The position numbers and the translations under genes were made by a program. DNA of 42,788 bases, taken from positions 1 to 42,788 of IMG/VR virus record IMGVR_UViG_3300028836_000007; one strand, given 5' to 3'. The notes under the pieces were generated by a model. That model saw nothing but the letters and a program-made list of their open reading frames with translations. It was not told the origin of the DNA and made no database searches. Origin of the DNA: a virus. Below are positions 20,675 to 30,855 of the stretch, in pieces; position 1 is the stretch's first letter; every line of letters starts with the position of its first letter.

Positions 20675-23600
20675 ATGGCAGGAAAGCACGATAAAAATAT
20701 TAAGATTACGGTAAGTGATAATGGTACTCTGAAACAGAAGACCAAAGACATTAACAAACTTAATAAAGCAGTAGACAGAAATAGTAAGAAATCTGGTAAC
20801 CTTGATAGAAATATGAAGGGTAATGCTAGAATGTCTTCTAACGCCTCTAAAAACTTCTCTAAACAAGCTCAAGGTATGCAGGGTGTTCTAGTTCCTGCCT
20901 ACGCAGAAGTCGCAGCACGTGTATTTGCGTTAACAGCTTTATACACCGCTTTAGAAAGAGCCGCTGACTTTGCAATATTACAAAAAGGTCAAGCCGCCTT
21001 CGCAGCCTCTACAGGTAAGAATATGGCTCAGATCGCCAGAAGCGTTCAAAAAGCTTCTGGATATATGCTTGATTTCCAACAAGCTTCTACTAGTACAGCG
21101 CTAGCTACAACTGCAGGTCTAACTGCAAAACAAATTGAAAAAATGACTAAGGGTGCACGAGCTGCTTCAGTTGCTCTTGGTAGAAATATGGCCGATGCTA
21201 TGGATCGTTTAACCCGTGGTATTGTAAAGGCGGAACCTGAAATCTTAGACGAATTAGGTGTAATCATTAGACTTGATACCGTATATAAAGACTTCGCTAA
21301 AAGTATAGATAAGACTACTACAGAATTAACTGAAATGGAGAAGTTAACTGCACGTAATGTCGCTATTATGGGGCAATTAGAAGGGAAGTTTGGAGATATA
21401 GCTACAACTATACCTGCGAATGCTTTCGCTCAGTTAAGTACCTCTATTATAGATATGGTAAATCAAGGTGGAGCCTTAATCGATAAGGTATTTGGACCTT
21501 TAGTACGTTCTTTAGCAGATAATAAAGAATTGCTACTAGCTATAATGGCTATAGTTGGTAGAAGTCTAATAAGAACAGTATTTCCTGTATTTGACAAAAT
21601 GGGTGAGAAGATAGACGCCTGGACAACGAAGATGTCGTTGTTTAGAGATAAGTTGATACGAACTCAACAGTCAATGAAAAAAGCTGCTAAAATGGCTAAG
21701 TGGGACCTTGTAAAAGGGATGCGAATAGACCGAGCTACGGATGCTCTTACAAAAATGGGTGCGGACTCTGGTAAATTTGGAGGAAAGAAATTTGCAGAAG
21801 AATGGAGAAAGGGTACTAGAGGTAAAGCACTTTTTGACCAAAAAGGTTTAATTAAGGCTCTAAGACAGACGGTACGTATGGGTATGGGTAGTGCTGTGGG
21901 GACTGGTTATGCAACTACTCCAGGAATGGATGGTAAATCTGTTGCAGAGATGCAAAAGCTTGATGCAACATTAGCTCGTTTACAAGGCACTCTTGCTGGA
22001 ATAGCCAAGGCTACCAAAGGTACCATGGCTTCAGATATTATACAAAATATCTCTAGTATGACAAAAAGATTTGCATCTATGGGAATCGGTATAGCAGACG
22101 TCACTGGAAACTTCCTAGCTATGGGTAGAGCGGGTTCTAGTTTAGCACATGAATTAGGGCTATTCAAAACAGTCGGAGCAATTTTCAATAAAACCTTTAG
22201 AAAAGGCCTGATAAAAACTATGACTAAGGAAATGAAGGCATCAGAAGGGGCTGCTAAAAAACACTTACAGGGTACAATAGACCACTTAGAAAGTCTAAGC
22301 CAAGAAGCCAAAATGACTGAGGATGGTACGAAGAAATCTATGAGTGGCATAACCAAAGTTTTTGGTACTATGGGTGCTGCGGTAGGAGCAACTATAACAG
22401 GCTTATCAAAAGGTCTTAATGCTTTAGTAGGTATTATGGGTGCTTGGATGATGGTTAAGTGGATTGCTCAAATGGCCTTCAATATGTCAGACGCATTTGA
22501 AGCTGCCAGTGAGGCGCTATCAGGTTTAACTAATACCTTAAAGGAGTCGATGCTCACTACTGAAAAGTATTTCAAATCAGGTGGAAGACTTGGAAATTTA
22601 GGTTCTGATATAGCTGGATCAATTCGTTCAAGAGAATTCAAGGCCAATATAGCAGAAGGGATAAACGAAGCATTAATAGGAGCCTCAGCGAGTTTGAATT
22701 CTGAACGAATTGCAGATGCTTGGGGCGGCCAAATTATGGATTCAATCGCACACGTATTTGGACAAGGTATAGCAGACGCCTTAGGTGGTGCAACAATTAG
22801 TGCGTTAGCAGGACTAGCTTCGACTATGTCCTCATCTGAATTTGAGAAGTTTATAGAAGATATCAACTTGCAAGGGAACTTACAGAAAAATATTAACACA
22901 GGTGGAGGATGGGAAGCTACAGGGGCAGCTACAGCAGGACTTGCTGCTTTGGGGGTAGGGCTCCATACGGTAACTGTAGGTAGTGCCGCCTTGGAAGTTG
23001 CATATGCAACTTGGGCTGCGGCTGCGGCGGCATCAGTACCAGTAATAGGTTGGGCTGCGGCAGGTCTAACAGCAATAGGTGTTGCTGGGTGGTTAGCTAT
23101 AGATGCTTTCAAAAAATTAGGTACTAGTTCTAAAGAGGCATCAGACGATATAGTAGGTACTTTAAGATCAGTAAATGAAGGCATAATATCCTCCGCAGTA
23201 GCAATAGACAAAATGGAAGAAAGTATGCATTTTGAGAGTAGAGCGGGTGCTATTCAATTTTTTGAAGATTTAAGTGCTGCTACAAAATCATATAATAAAA
23301 TAGCAAAGAAACAAGCAGAAACTTTAAAAAATCTAGCCAACCAATTCAAAAAAGTATCAGAAGGTGTAAAATCTATCTCAGACTCATTACTACTAGGAGG
23401 AAACCTTAAAGATTTCGCTGGTTCTTTCGGGGCAGTAATAAAGGGTCTTGACAATGTTGTAGTAACACAAGCTGAAAAGTATAAACTTTTAAAGCAAGAG
23501 GGGTGGGAATTTACAGGCGATCACGCAGATATGCTAAAGTCTCAATTAAAACTTGAGGAAAAGCATTTTAAAGCTCTTGCAGATATAAGAGCAAGGTCAG

Positions 23601-26600
23601 ATGTAAGAGGGGATGAGAAAAAAGACCTAGTTGCGGCAGGGGTAAAGACCTTAACTGCCACTAGAGCGTATATAGAAGAATTACAAGGGGCGATATATAG
23701 CAAAATATATAGTTCTACATACGGTGAAGTAAATAGACAAGAGAAAAAGGACTTAGGCTCGCTTACTAAGGCAGAGCAGGACTTGCTGAGAGCAAAGACA
23801 GATAGAGCTATAGCTGTCAAACTATTTGGAGGGGATGCCCAAAAGCTGTACCACTTAGAACTAGCTGCGGCTGTTAAACTTGCACAGTATGCTACTGATA
23901 AGGTTCATATGGAGCAATTTGGTAACTCAGCACTTAAAGAGAAAGCTACCATCGAGCTGAAAATACTAGGAATAGAAAAGCAGAGACTACTGAATAAACT
24001 TGTTTTTGCAACTCAGAGTAAAGAGGAAGCACGTAATACACAATTACAAATAGAAAATTTAAATGTAAAGATATTACAAGCAGGTAAAATAGCTCGTAAA
24101 TTATCTGAGCATTTCCACGACATAGCAGGAACTACTCAAACTATTACTCAAAGAATATCTGCTATGAGTCGAGATAACACTTTTAAGGCTGGAGAATTTC
24201 TACAATGGAAGAGCGATGAAATAAATAAAGAATTCAACGCTTTCAGACATTCTTTAGATGAAACCTTTGCTAGCGGTCAGCAAGTTGTCGGCATAATAAG
24301 TACTATTATAGAAAAAAATGGCGAACTAAGCTCTAAAGGATTAACAGAGGCGTTCGCTAAAAGATTTGCTAAAGCCTTCCCAAGTGAGAAAGAATTTAAA
24401 AAGACATATAAATGGATTAAGTTAGCTACAACTGCTGAAGGTAAAGTAATAACTAGTAGGTTTGAACAACTGAATAAGGAAAAAATAGACCGTGATATAG
24501 AGGTAACTCATTGGGCCCAACACGAAGACCTAATAGAACTTAGGAAGACTATTGCTACGTATGAACGCGATATGAGGGAAGAAGGTCTCGAACTAGTAAA
24601 GAAAGAAATAATGTTAAGGGAAATAGCCGCAGAGACGGAGAAGACCCAAGCAGAGCTAATAGCAGCAAGAAGAGATGAATGGACCTCGGATTTTAGAGAG
24701 GCGTTCGAAAAAATAGGGTCTTCATTTGAAAGTGGTATATCAGGTGCAGTATCTGATTTATTAATGGATAAGGAAGTTGATGGAGCGGATTTACATGCTG
24801 AATTAACACAGGGTTTGGCGGATGCTGCAGGTGACATGATAGGTGGAATGGCTAACGACTTAGTGTTTTCAAGATCAGGGCTACTGGGAAGTATAACTGA
24901 AGGCTTGTTTGGTTCAGGTATTGCTGATAAGATATTCCCACCTACTGACGTTGAGAAACTAGTACAGAAATTAGAAGACTTAGGGAAGTTCTCCCAGGTA
25001 ATGGTTGCGCACCTTAAAGACATTAAAGTGAATACTAAGGCTCTTAGTGATACTATTAAAAGCGGTAAGACCCAAGTTAAAACTACCGAGTCAGACACCG
25101 GTGTACAGAAATTAAGTAAAGCTATGGCCGATGCGGTAGGAGGCATAGGAAAAACTATCGCAGATAAGTTTAGTAGTACAATAAAAGATAGTTTAGGACA
25201 TGTAGTTACTCAAGGAGAGCTAGATTTAGCTACTAAAACGTTCGTCACTGAGTCAGAGTTAACTTCTGCTCTAGACGCGTACAATAAGAAGGTTCAGGAA
25301 ACAAAAGATAAGAAGAAGACGTATAAAGACTTAACTTCAAACTCCTTATCAGCAAGTCTAGGTACAGGTACAGGTGGTACAGGTATACCTGCGTTGGATA
25401 AAATATTAAATAATATTGATATTGTTCAAAAAGGTAAGGAATTAGAAACATTTCCTAATATGAATAAGACTAACTACAGCTTCCAAGGTTTTGAAAGTGA
25501 AGAAGCAGGTAGAGCCGAGTTAAATAAGAATATAAAAGAACACCTTAGAATTGCTAAGGATAGTATCTTTGCGCTTAATGCCGATTATTTTTTACAATTA
25601 GCAGGTCAGTATTCATACTTTAAAAAGGGTACTACTGATAGAGGAGCTAACTTAAGTGGGGTACGTAGCAGTGCAGGACAGGGTCTTTTCGCAAAAGGGG
25701 ACAAGGGTGGCTTAGGTGCTATTATCCATGAAGCCGTCCATCCTTTAGTCCAATCGCTAAATAGTCTAATAGATATAGAAAGCTTTGATAGGTATTCAGA
25801 CGTTACACAGACTTCTATGCTTAATCAGTCACAAGCGTACTTAGGCTCTGCGGAGTTCAAAGGTTTGGATACTGAAACTGCTCAACATGTATATCAGTTT
25901 TTAAATGCTATAACTGCAAAATCAAAGAAGGTAATTGAGGAATACCTGGTACGAGGAATATCCCAGAATGCCTTAAGAGGGGAGGGGTCTAAGCCTTCTG
26001 ATTGGGTACCAAGCTTTATTCAAGAAGCTATGCCTGAAGTAGTAAAAGAGATGGATAGACTTTCTACTCCTGATACTCTAAAAGAGTTTAATAGTAGTGT
26101 AGTAGATGCTATTGGTTCTCTTGGAGAATTTTTTAATAAATTAGCAGATTTCCAATCATGGAACAGTCAAGGATTTTGGCAAGGATTTGGAGGAGGTACA
26201 GGTTCTGGACCTTTCCGAGTTCCGACTTCTAAGTCCACCTTTGCTAGAGATAGAAAAAACCAGCCGGGTTCTAAGGATCCGTATGATATGGCAGCCAATA
26301 GCGGAATTATACCTTTTAATGCTAGGTCTAATTCTTTATTAGTACAGAAATTCAGAATTCAGCAACTTGAAGTTAAAGCGTTACAAGAAAGAATTTATAG
26401 AATTGAAAAATTAAATAGTAATAATTTTAAGAACTCTACTGCTAGTGATTTAAGAGCAAGTGCCTTAAAAGGGGGTACCCCGGAGCAACTAGCAAGGTGG
26501 GCGGAACTTCAAGACATAAAAGAAAGACAACAGAGACTAGCTAAACTGCATGGAGAACCCGGTACTTTTAAAAGAAAAATGATGGGGGACATGAGGTTCC

Positions 26601-27805
26601 AGACAAAGGCACAATATCCTCTAAAGGCCAAAGCATTCATGGCGGGGGAGGCTCTAGTAGGGTTACTCAAAAAGTACAAGGTAGCTGCAGGAGTAATTAC
26701 CGGTATAATAGCCCTTTTGACGAAGGGGTGGAATAATGTTCAAGAGGCTAAAAAGTCGGACATGTATAAAGAGCAAGATAAAGAATACCAAGCATATAAA
26801 TCTAGTGTAGAGTACTACGATCCCTATTCAAATTTACAGACTAATAGTCTCACTACTAGTAACTTAACTAAAGATGCTACTAAAGATGTAGGAGATAGTT
26901 TGATATTTGGTTCGGCTACTAAAGATATAGATTCTATTGCAACCTCTGGACTGAACTTCACAGCTCAACTCATTGATACTCAAAGACTACAAATACAGGA
27001 ATTTATGTCTGTGTTAGCAGCATCAGAAATGGGTACTCCACTTAAGGATGCAGTAACAAGTTTAGAGGCATTTATGAGTTTTATCAGCAATAAAATGTCT
27101 CCTATGGTAACAGATCTTACTGCACTGATACAAGCTACTAATAGCCTGTTCGGTATAGTACCTACCCTTCCTACTTTTAATAATTCAACAGAAAATACTC
27201 TTGAACCTCATGTATCTGCAACAGGTGCTATGTTGGTTGAAGAAGTTAACCCTGTAGTGGTAGGATCTGGACAGCCAGTACAAGTTACTTCTACTGGGAC
27301 AGAAAATGCAATGACAGCCGCTGGTAATCAAATAAAATCCTCATTATCTAGTGGATTTGCTAATCTTATAATGAACAATAATAGTAACGCTAGGGCTATG
27401 ATTACTAACACATTAAGCCAGGTGGGTACCAACTTAATGACTGAAGCTATAGGTTCTTTGTTTAAATTTGCAAATGGTGGTGTTCTTTCAGGAGGCTTTA
27501 AAGCCTTCGCAAACGGTGGTACTGTTTCTCAGCCTACACTGGGGTTAGTTGGAGAAGGTAAATACAATGAAGCGGTAGTGCCTCTACCTGATGGAAGATC
27601 AATTCCAGTAACGGGAGCAACAGGTAGTACAGAAAATAACATTACAGTTAATGTTACAATTGATAGTGATGGAAATGCTAAATCTGACACTAATTCTGGA
27701 ATGGATGGAGATACAGCTAAACAACTTGGTTATATGGTTTCACAAGCAGTACAAATGGAACTAGTAGATCAGAAACGACCTGGAGGACTACTTAGTCAAT
27801 ACTAA
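20675..27805 (+). CDS. Tape measure protein with internal HExxH metallopeptidase-like domain
   Basis: 2376 residues. Long helical and coiled-coil stretches, for example residues 1-110 and about 900-1400. Hydrophobic segments lie near residues 285-305, 563-605 (AAVGATITGLSKGLNALVGI), 748-812 (Ala/Gly-rich) and 2005-2022, suited to membrane passage of DNA. Residues about 1620-1810 contain H1685-E-A-V-H1689 and, 65 residues on, E1755/E1756 (IEEYLVRG), the layout of a gluzincin-like zinc site. The C-terminus has FANGG repeats and GEGKYNEAVVPLPDGRSIPV, the usual lambda-type end. At about 0.15 nm per residue it would set a tail near 350 nm, less if inserted domains do not count. GAGAG precedes the ATG. 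Confidence 0.93.
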   Translation: MAGKHDKNIKITVSDNGTLKQKTKDINKLNKAVDRNSKKSGNLDRNMKGNARMSSNASKNFSKQAQGMQGVLVPAYAEVAARVFALTALYTALERAADFAILQKGQAAFAASTGKNMAQIARSVQKASGYMLDFQQASTSTALATTAGLTAKQIEKMTKGARAASVALGRNMADAMDRLTRGIVKAEPEILDELGVIIRLDTVYKDFAKSIDKTTTELTEMEKLTARNVAIMGQLEGKFGDIATTIPANAFAQLSTSIIDMVNQGGALIDKVFGPLVRSLADNKELLLAIMAIVGRSLIRTVFPVFDKMGEKIDAWTTKMSLFRDKLIRTQQSMKKAAKMAKWDLVKGMRIDRATDALTKMGADSGKFGGKKFAEEWRKGTRGKALFDQKGLIKALRQTVRMGMGSAVGTGYATTPGMDGKSVAEMQKLDATLARLQGTLAGIAKATKGTMASDIIQNISSMTKRFASMGIGIADVTGNFLAMGRAGSSLAHELGLFKTVGAIFNKTFRKGLIKTMTKEMKASEGAAKKHLQGTIDHLESLSQEAKMTEDGTKKSMSGITKVFGTMGAAVGATITGLSKGLNALVGIMGAWMMVKWIAQMAFNMSDAFEAASEALSGLTNTLKESMLTTEKYFKSGGRLGNLGSDIAGSIRSREFKANIAEGINEALIGASASLNSERIADAWGGQIMDSIAHVFGQGIADALGGATISALAGLASTMSSSEFEKFIEDINLQGNLQKNINTGGGWEATGAATAGLAALGVGLHTVTVGSAALEVAYATWAAAAAASVPVIGWAAAGLTAIGVAGWLAIDAFKKLGTSSKEASDDIVGTLRSVNEGIISSAVAIDKMEESMHFESRAGAIQFFEDLSAATKSYNKIAKKQAETLKNLANQFKKVSEGVKSISDSLLLGGNLKDFAGSFGAVIKGLDNVVVTQAEKYKLLKQEGWEFTGDHADMLKSQLKLEEKHFKALADIRARSDVRGDEKKDLVAAGVKTLTATRAYIEELQGAIYSKIYSSTYGEVNRQEKKDLGSLTKAEQDLLRAKTDRAIAVKLFGGDAQKLYHLELAAAVKLAQYATDKVHMEQFGNSALKEKATIELKILGIEKQRLLNKLVFATQSKEEARNTQLQIENLNVKILQAGKIARKLSEHFHDIAGTTQTITQRISAMSRDNTFKAGEFLQWKSDEINKEFNAFRHSLDETFASGQQVVGIISTIIEKNGELSSKGLTEAFAKRFAKAFPSEKEFKKTYKWIKLATTAEGKVITSRFEQLNKEKIDRDIEVTHWAQHEDLIELRKTIATYERDMREEGLELVKKEIMLREIAAETEKTQAELIAARRDEWTSDFREAFEKIGSSFESGISGAVSDLLMDKEVDGADLHAELTQGLADAAGDMIGGMANDLVFSRSGLLGSITEGLFGSGIADKIFPPTDVEKLVQKLEDLGKFSQVMVAHLKDIKVNTKALSDTIKSGKTQVKTTESDTGVQKLSKAMADAVGGIGKTIADKFSSTIKDSLGHVVTQGELDLATKTFVTESELTSALDAYNKKVQETKDKKKTYKDLTSNSLSASLGTGTGGTGIPALDKILNNIDIVQKGKELETFPNMNKTNYSFQGFESEEAGRAELNKNIKEHLRIAKDSIFALNADYFLQLAGQYSYFKKGTTDRGANLSGVRSSAGQGLFAKGDKGGLGAIIHEAVHPLVQSLNSLIDIESFDRYSDVTQTSMLNQSQAYLGSAEFKGLDTETAQHVYQFLNAITAKSKKVIEEYLVRGISQNALRGEGSKPSDWVPSFIQEAMPEVVKEMDRLSTPDTLKEFNSSVVDAIGSLGEFFNKLADFQSWNSQGFWQGFGGGTGSGPFRVPTSKSTFARDRKNQPGSKDPYDMAANSGIIPFNARSNSLLVQKFRIQQLEVKALQERIYRIEKLNSNNFKNSTASDLRASALKGGTPEQLARWAELQDIKERQQRLAKLHGEPGTFKRKMMGDMRFQTKAQYPLKAKAFMAGEALVGLLKKYKVAAGVITGIIALLTKGWNNVQEAKKSDMYKEQDKEYQAYKSSVEYYDPYSNLQTNSLTTSNLTKDATKDVGDSLIFGSATKDIDSIATSGLNFTAQLIDTQRLQIQEFMSVLAASEMGTPLKDAVTSLEAFMSFISNKMSPMVTDLTALIQATNSLFGIVPTLPTFNNSTENTLEPHVSATGAMLVEEVNPVVVGSGQPVQVTSTGTENAMTAAGNQIKSSLSSGFANLIMNNNSNARAMITNTLSQVGTNLMTEAIGSLFKFANGGVLSGGFKAFANGGTVSQPTLGLVGEGKYNEAVVPLPDGRSIPVTGATGSTENNITVNVTIDSDGNAKSDTNSGMDGDTAKQLGYMVSQAVQMELVDQKRPGGLLSQY

Positions 27806-27807
27806 TT

Positions 27808-28353
27808 ATGGCAAATTTTAATATAGAAGTAAATATAAATCCAGATAAAGGACTCAAATCCGACCAACAGCCTAGAATTTTGAAAGCTGCTTATGGTGAT
27901 GGGTACGAGCAGCGAGTAGCTGCAGGTATAAATAATATACCTGAATCATGGAATTTAACTTGGAAAAATAGAACTTCGGCAGAAGCTAATAAGATTGTAC
28001 GGTTCTTAGAAGAGCGAGGAGGAGTAACTGCATTTGATTGGTACCCTAAGGGGTATGAGATATCTAGTACTACTGATGCAACCCCAATTACTAAGAAATT
28101 GGTAGATGCTAATCAATATTTTACTGCTAGATATTTAAACACTACTGTTACAGACTCAGGCGGAACTAGTACTACTGTAACAGCAGTAGATAGCGCCACT
28201 ACCCTATCCTTAGCAGCAGATATTATGTCAGGAAGTGAAACGTATACTATTTATCCATATAAAAAATATACCTGTGCAAAATGGAGTTCTCAAGAAACTC
28301 TGTCAGGTATTAGAACTATAACAGCAACATTTACAAAGGTATTTGAACCATGA
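27808..28353 (+). CDS. Minor tail protein, gpM-like
   Basis: 181 residues. The N-terminal [20 protein letters not shown], the middle [11 protein letters not shown] and the end [20 protein letters not shown] match lambda gpM-type distal tail proteins, normally about 110 residues. An extra stretch of about 60 residues (about 88-147, from [14 protein letters not shown] to [10 protein letters not shown]) splits the FDWYPKG and KKYTCAKWS blocks. It has the look of a beta-hairpin decoration. It works in the tail-tip complex between tape measure and gpL. It overlaps gpL by ATGA. Confidence 0.85.
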   Translation: MANFNIEVNINPDKGLKSDQQPRILKAAYGDGYEQRVAAGINNIPESWNLTWKNRTSAEANKIVRFLEERGGVTAFDWYPKGYEISSTTDATPITKKLVDANQYFTARYLNTTVTDSGGTSTTVTAVDSATTLSLAADIMSGSETYTIYPYKKYTCAKWSSQETLSGIRTITATFTKVFEP

Positions 28354-29498
28354 GTGATAAAATTACAGCGGATATTCACGGCTTTGAGCCTGGAGCAGTT
28401 ATTGAGTTATTTGAACTTGATCTATCTTCTGGTGTTGCCCCCGATTCAGAACCTGTCCTTAGGTGGCATTCGGGTCATAATGAGAATATGCAAGAAATCA
28501 TATGGCAAGGCAATAGATATTCAGCTATGCCTATTGAAGCCGAAGGGTTTGAGTTTTCTGGTAAGGGGTCTATACCTAGACCTACACTAACTGTAGCTAA
28601 TATTACTTCTATTTTATCAAGCGTTATTAATAGTTATGAGGATTTAGTTGGTGCAAAGGTTACAAGAAAGAAAACTTTCGCAAAGTATTTAGACTCTTAC
28701 TGTTATACTAATGGTTATCCAACTTCGGGGGTATGTACCGGAGAATCAGGATCGGACCCAAGTCTGAGTAAATCAGACTGTTTAGACTGTAATAAAAACG
28801 GTTCTGTAGGTACTTGGACAGTATACAACCAGACTACTTGTGAAGCGGCAACTGGACCAGGTATATGGTACGCTTCTGCTATAGCAGATGATACTGCACA
28901 TTTTTCAGATGAGATTTGGTATGTAGATAGAAAAGCTGTAGAAACTAGAACCCATATTCAATTTGAATTAACTGCAGCGCACGACATACACGGAGTTAAG
29001 CTACCTTCTAGAACGGTAGTAGCTAACTCATGCCCTTGGGTATATAGAGGAGTAGAATGTGGGTATACGGGTAGCGTTGTAATATACGCAGATGGAGCTG
29101 CTGGAACAGCTACAGTTACCTCGGAAGCAGTTACTTCTATTTCTGTAACTGCAGGAGGGGTTAGGTATACAGAAGCTCCTACAGTACTTATAACTAGTGC
29201 TACTGGTACAGGGGCTACAGCAACTGCTTCTATTAGTGGTGGGGGAGTTTCTGCAATTACAGTAACAGCAGGAGGTTCTGGATATACTAATGTAGATGAT
29301 ATCGACATAGTAATAAGTGGGGGAGGTAGCACTAGTACTATAGGGTGGTGGGATATTAATAATAATGTAGGGGGATCAGCTGTTGACGATGTGTGTTCAA
29401 AAACTTTTACCTCTTGTGAATTGAGATTCCCTGAACAAGGGCCGAGCCCTTTTGGGGGGTTTCCAGGGGCGGGCATTAATATGGGCTCGATACGATGA
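28350..29498 (+). CDS. Tail tip protein gpL-like with [4Fe-4S] ligands
   Basis: 382 residues. The N-terminal domain ([44 protein letters not shown]) and the C-terminal cysteines match lambda gpL. C228-x8-C237 ([16 protein letters not shown]) and C349-x6-C356 ([13 protein letters not shown]) have the same spacings as the lambda [4Fe-4S] ligands. In lambda the pairs lie about 22 residues apart. Here 111 residues intervene, carrying two copies of a VTAGG..YT beta repeat. A second insertion at about 117-190 is Cys-rich ([23 protein letters not shown]). ATGA overlap on both sides. The cluster and an encoded Fe-S carrier fit together. Confidence 0.9.
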   Translation: MSDKITADIHGFEPGAVIELFELDLSSGVAPDSEPVLRWHSGHNENMQEIIWQGNRYSAMPIEAEGFEFSGKGSIPRPTLTVANITSILSSVINSYEDLVGAKVTRKKTFAKYLDSYCYTNGYPTSGVCTGESGSDPSLSKSDCLDCNKNGSVGTWTVYNQTTCEAATGPGIWYASAIADDTAHFSDEIWYVDRKAVETRTHIQFELTAAHDIHGVKLPSRTVVANSCPWVYRGVECGYTGSVVIYADGAAGTATVTSEAVTSISVTAGGVRYTEAPTVLITSATGTGATATASISGGGVSAITVTAGGSGYTNVDDIDIVISGGGSTSTIGWWDINNNVGGSAVDDVCSKTFTSCELRFPEQGPSPFGGFPGAGINMGSIR

Positions 29499-30208
29499 AT
29501 GAGAAAACCTTAAATGATTTTAGAAAGCATGTAGAAGCGGAGTACCCTATAGAAGCCTGTGGGTTTATTATAGGGGTAGGGAAGAAGGAGAGGTACTTCC
29601 CCGCAAAAAATATAGCAGAACTTGCGGAAGAGTATTTTATAATAGATCCAGTAAGTTATGCAGATGCAGAAGATACAGGAGTTATTATAGGGATTTGTCA
29701 TTCTCATCCTAATGAAGGTTGTGAGCCTTCTGAAGCAGATAAAGTTGCTTGCGAAACTTCTAATAAGCCTTGGCACATTTTAAGTTGGCCAGGTAACAGA
29801 CTCTATAGTTGGGAGCCTTCAGGGTATGAAGCACCGATAGTAGGCAGACAGTTCAGTTATGGAGTTTTAGATTGTTGTACATTACTTAGAGATTATTATA
29901 AAAAAGAGCTAAATATCGATTTTGAATGTTTCAGTGGTCAAGATGGCTGGTGGGATAAAGGTGAGAATCGATATTTAGAAAACTATGAAGAGCAAGGTTT
30001 TGTTAAGATACTTGATGAAAATGATATTAAAAAATATGATGTCTTTTTAATAAAATTAGTTTCACCTGTACCAAACCATGCCGCAGTTTTCATAGGAAAC
30101 GATAGAATTTTACACCACGTATACGGTAGACTATCCAATAGAGAGCTTTACGGAGGATATTGGAGAAAGCATACCACGCACCATTTAAGGCACAAATCAT
30201 TATGTTAA
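29495..30208 (+). CDS. Tail tip peptidase gpK-like: JAMM plus NlpC/P60
   Basis: 237 residues. Domain 1 (about 1-115) is a JAMM/MPN+ metallopeptidase: E20 ([10 protein letters not shown]), then H69-S-H71-x7-S79-x2-D82, an exact HxHx7Sx2D match. Domain 2 (about 118-237) is an NlpC/P60 peptidase: catalytic C127 or C128 ([14 protein letters not shown]), H195 ([10 protein letters not shown]) and H207 (ILHHVYG). Same two-domain order as lambda gpK. JAMM function in tail assembly is not settled; the NlpC/P60 part probably cuts peptidoglycan at entry. Overlap with gpL by ATGA and with gpI by 7 bases. Confidence 0.93.
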   Translation: MNEKTLNDFRKHVEAEYPIEACGFIIGVGKKERYFPAKNIAELAEEYFIIDPVSYADAEDTGVIIGICHSHPNEGCEPSEADKVACETSNKPWHILSWPGNRLYSWEPSGYEAPIVGRQFSYGVLDCCTLLRDYYKKELNIDFECFSGQDGWWDKGENRYLENYEEQGFVKILDENDIKKYDVFLIKLVSPVPNHAAVFIGNDRILHHVYGRLSNRELYGGYWRKHTTHHLRHKSLC

Positions 30209-30855
30209 AGAAAGTAATACTTTACGGAGAATTAGCGGAAAAGTTCGGGAAGGAGTGGTCCTTAGATGTAACCTCGCCCGGCGAAGCTTTTAGAGCACTT
30301 GATGTTAATAATGTAGGATTTAGACAATTCGTAGCTTCTTCAGAAGAACGAGGTGTTGGCTATAAAGTAATAGTAGGAAAGTCTTATATTAATGACTATT
30401 CTGAGCTAGGACACCCTTCAGGGCGTCAAGAAATTAAAATAATACCTGTAATACTTGGAGCAAAAAATAAAGGCCTAGGCATGGTTCTTATGGGGATTGC
30501 TATTATTGCAGGTGTAGGACTTTACTATCAAATGGCTATGAATGCTTCTTTAGCAGCGGGTGGTCTTGGCGCGATACCTATGACTTTTGGACAAGGGTTG
30601 TCGTTGGCTATGGCTAGTCCTGTAGGCGCAATGGCAATAAAGTTCGGAGGAGCCTTATTACTAGGTGGAATAGCTTCTATGCTAGCTCCCACTCCTGAAC
30701 TCCCAGATACAGCTGATAAGCCTACAAACTATGGGTTCGATGGAGCAGCTAATACAGCTAGACAAGGTTATGCTATTCCAGTAGCTTACGGGCAATTATT
30801 AATAGGAGGAGCTGTTATAAGTTCAGGAGTTTCACCGGAGGATTATACACCATGA
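30202..30855 (+). CDS. Tail assembly protein gpI-like
   Basis: 217 residues from the ATG at 30202. An in-frame start at 30160 would overlap gpK by 49 bases without a ribosome site. The N-terminal ubiquitin-like part ([36 protein letters not shown]) and Gly-rich hydrophobic centre (LGMVLMGIAIIAGVGLYYQM, GGALLLGGIASMLAP) match lambda gpI. The C-terminal YGFDGAANTARQGYAIPVAY block is also typical. It helps tail tip assembly and may be cleaved by gpK. ATGA overlap with gpJ. Confidence 0.88.
   Translation: MLKKVILYGELAEKFGKEWSLDVTSPGEAFRALDVNNVGFRQFVASSEERGVGYKVIVGKSYINDYSELGHPSGRQEIKIIPVILGAKNKGLGMVLMGIAIIAGVGLYYQMAMNASLAAGGLGAIPMTFGQGLSLAMASPVGAMAIKFGGALLLGGIASMLAPTPELPDTADKPTNYGFDGAANTARQGYAIPVAYGQLLIGGAVISSGVSPEDYTP

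Noticed and set aside
22468-23211. 247-codon antisense frame inside the tape measure gene
   Set aside because: Opposite to a clear, continuous coding frame, with no initiation signals and composition mirroring the sense gene.
28958-29476. 172-codon antisense frame opposite gpL
   Set aside because: Mirror of Gly/Thr-rich coding sequence; the sense protein has conserved Fe-S ligands.
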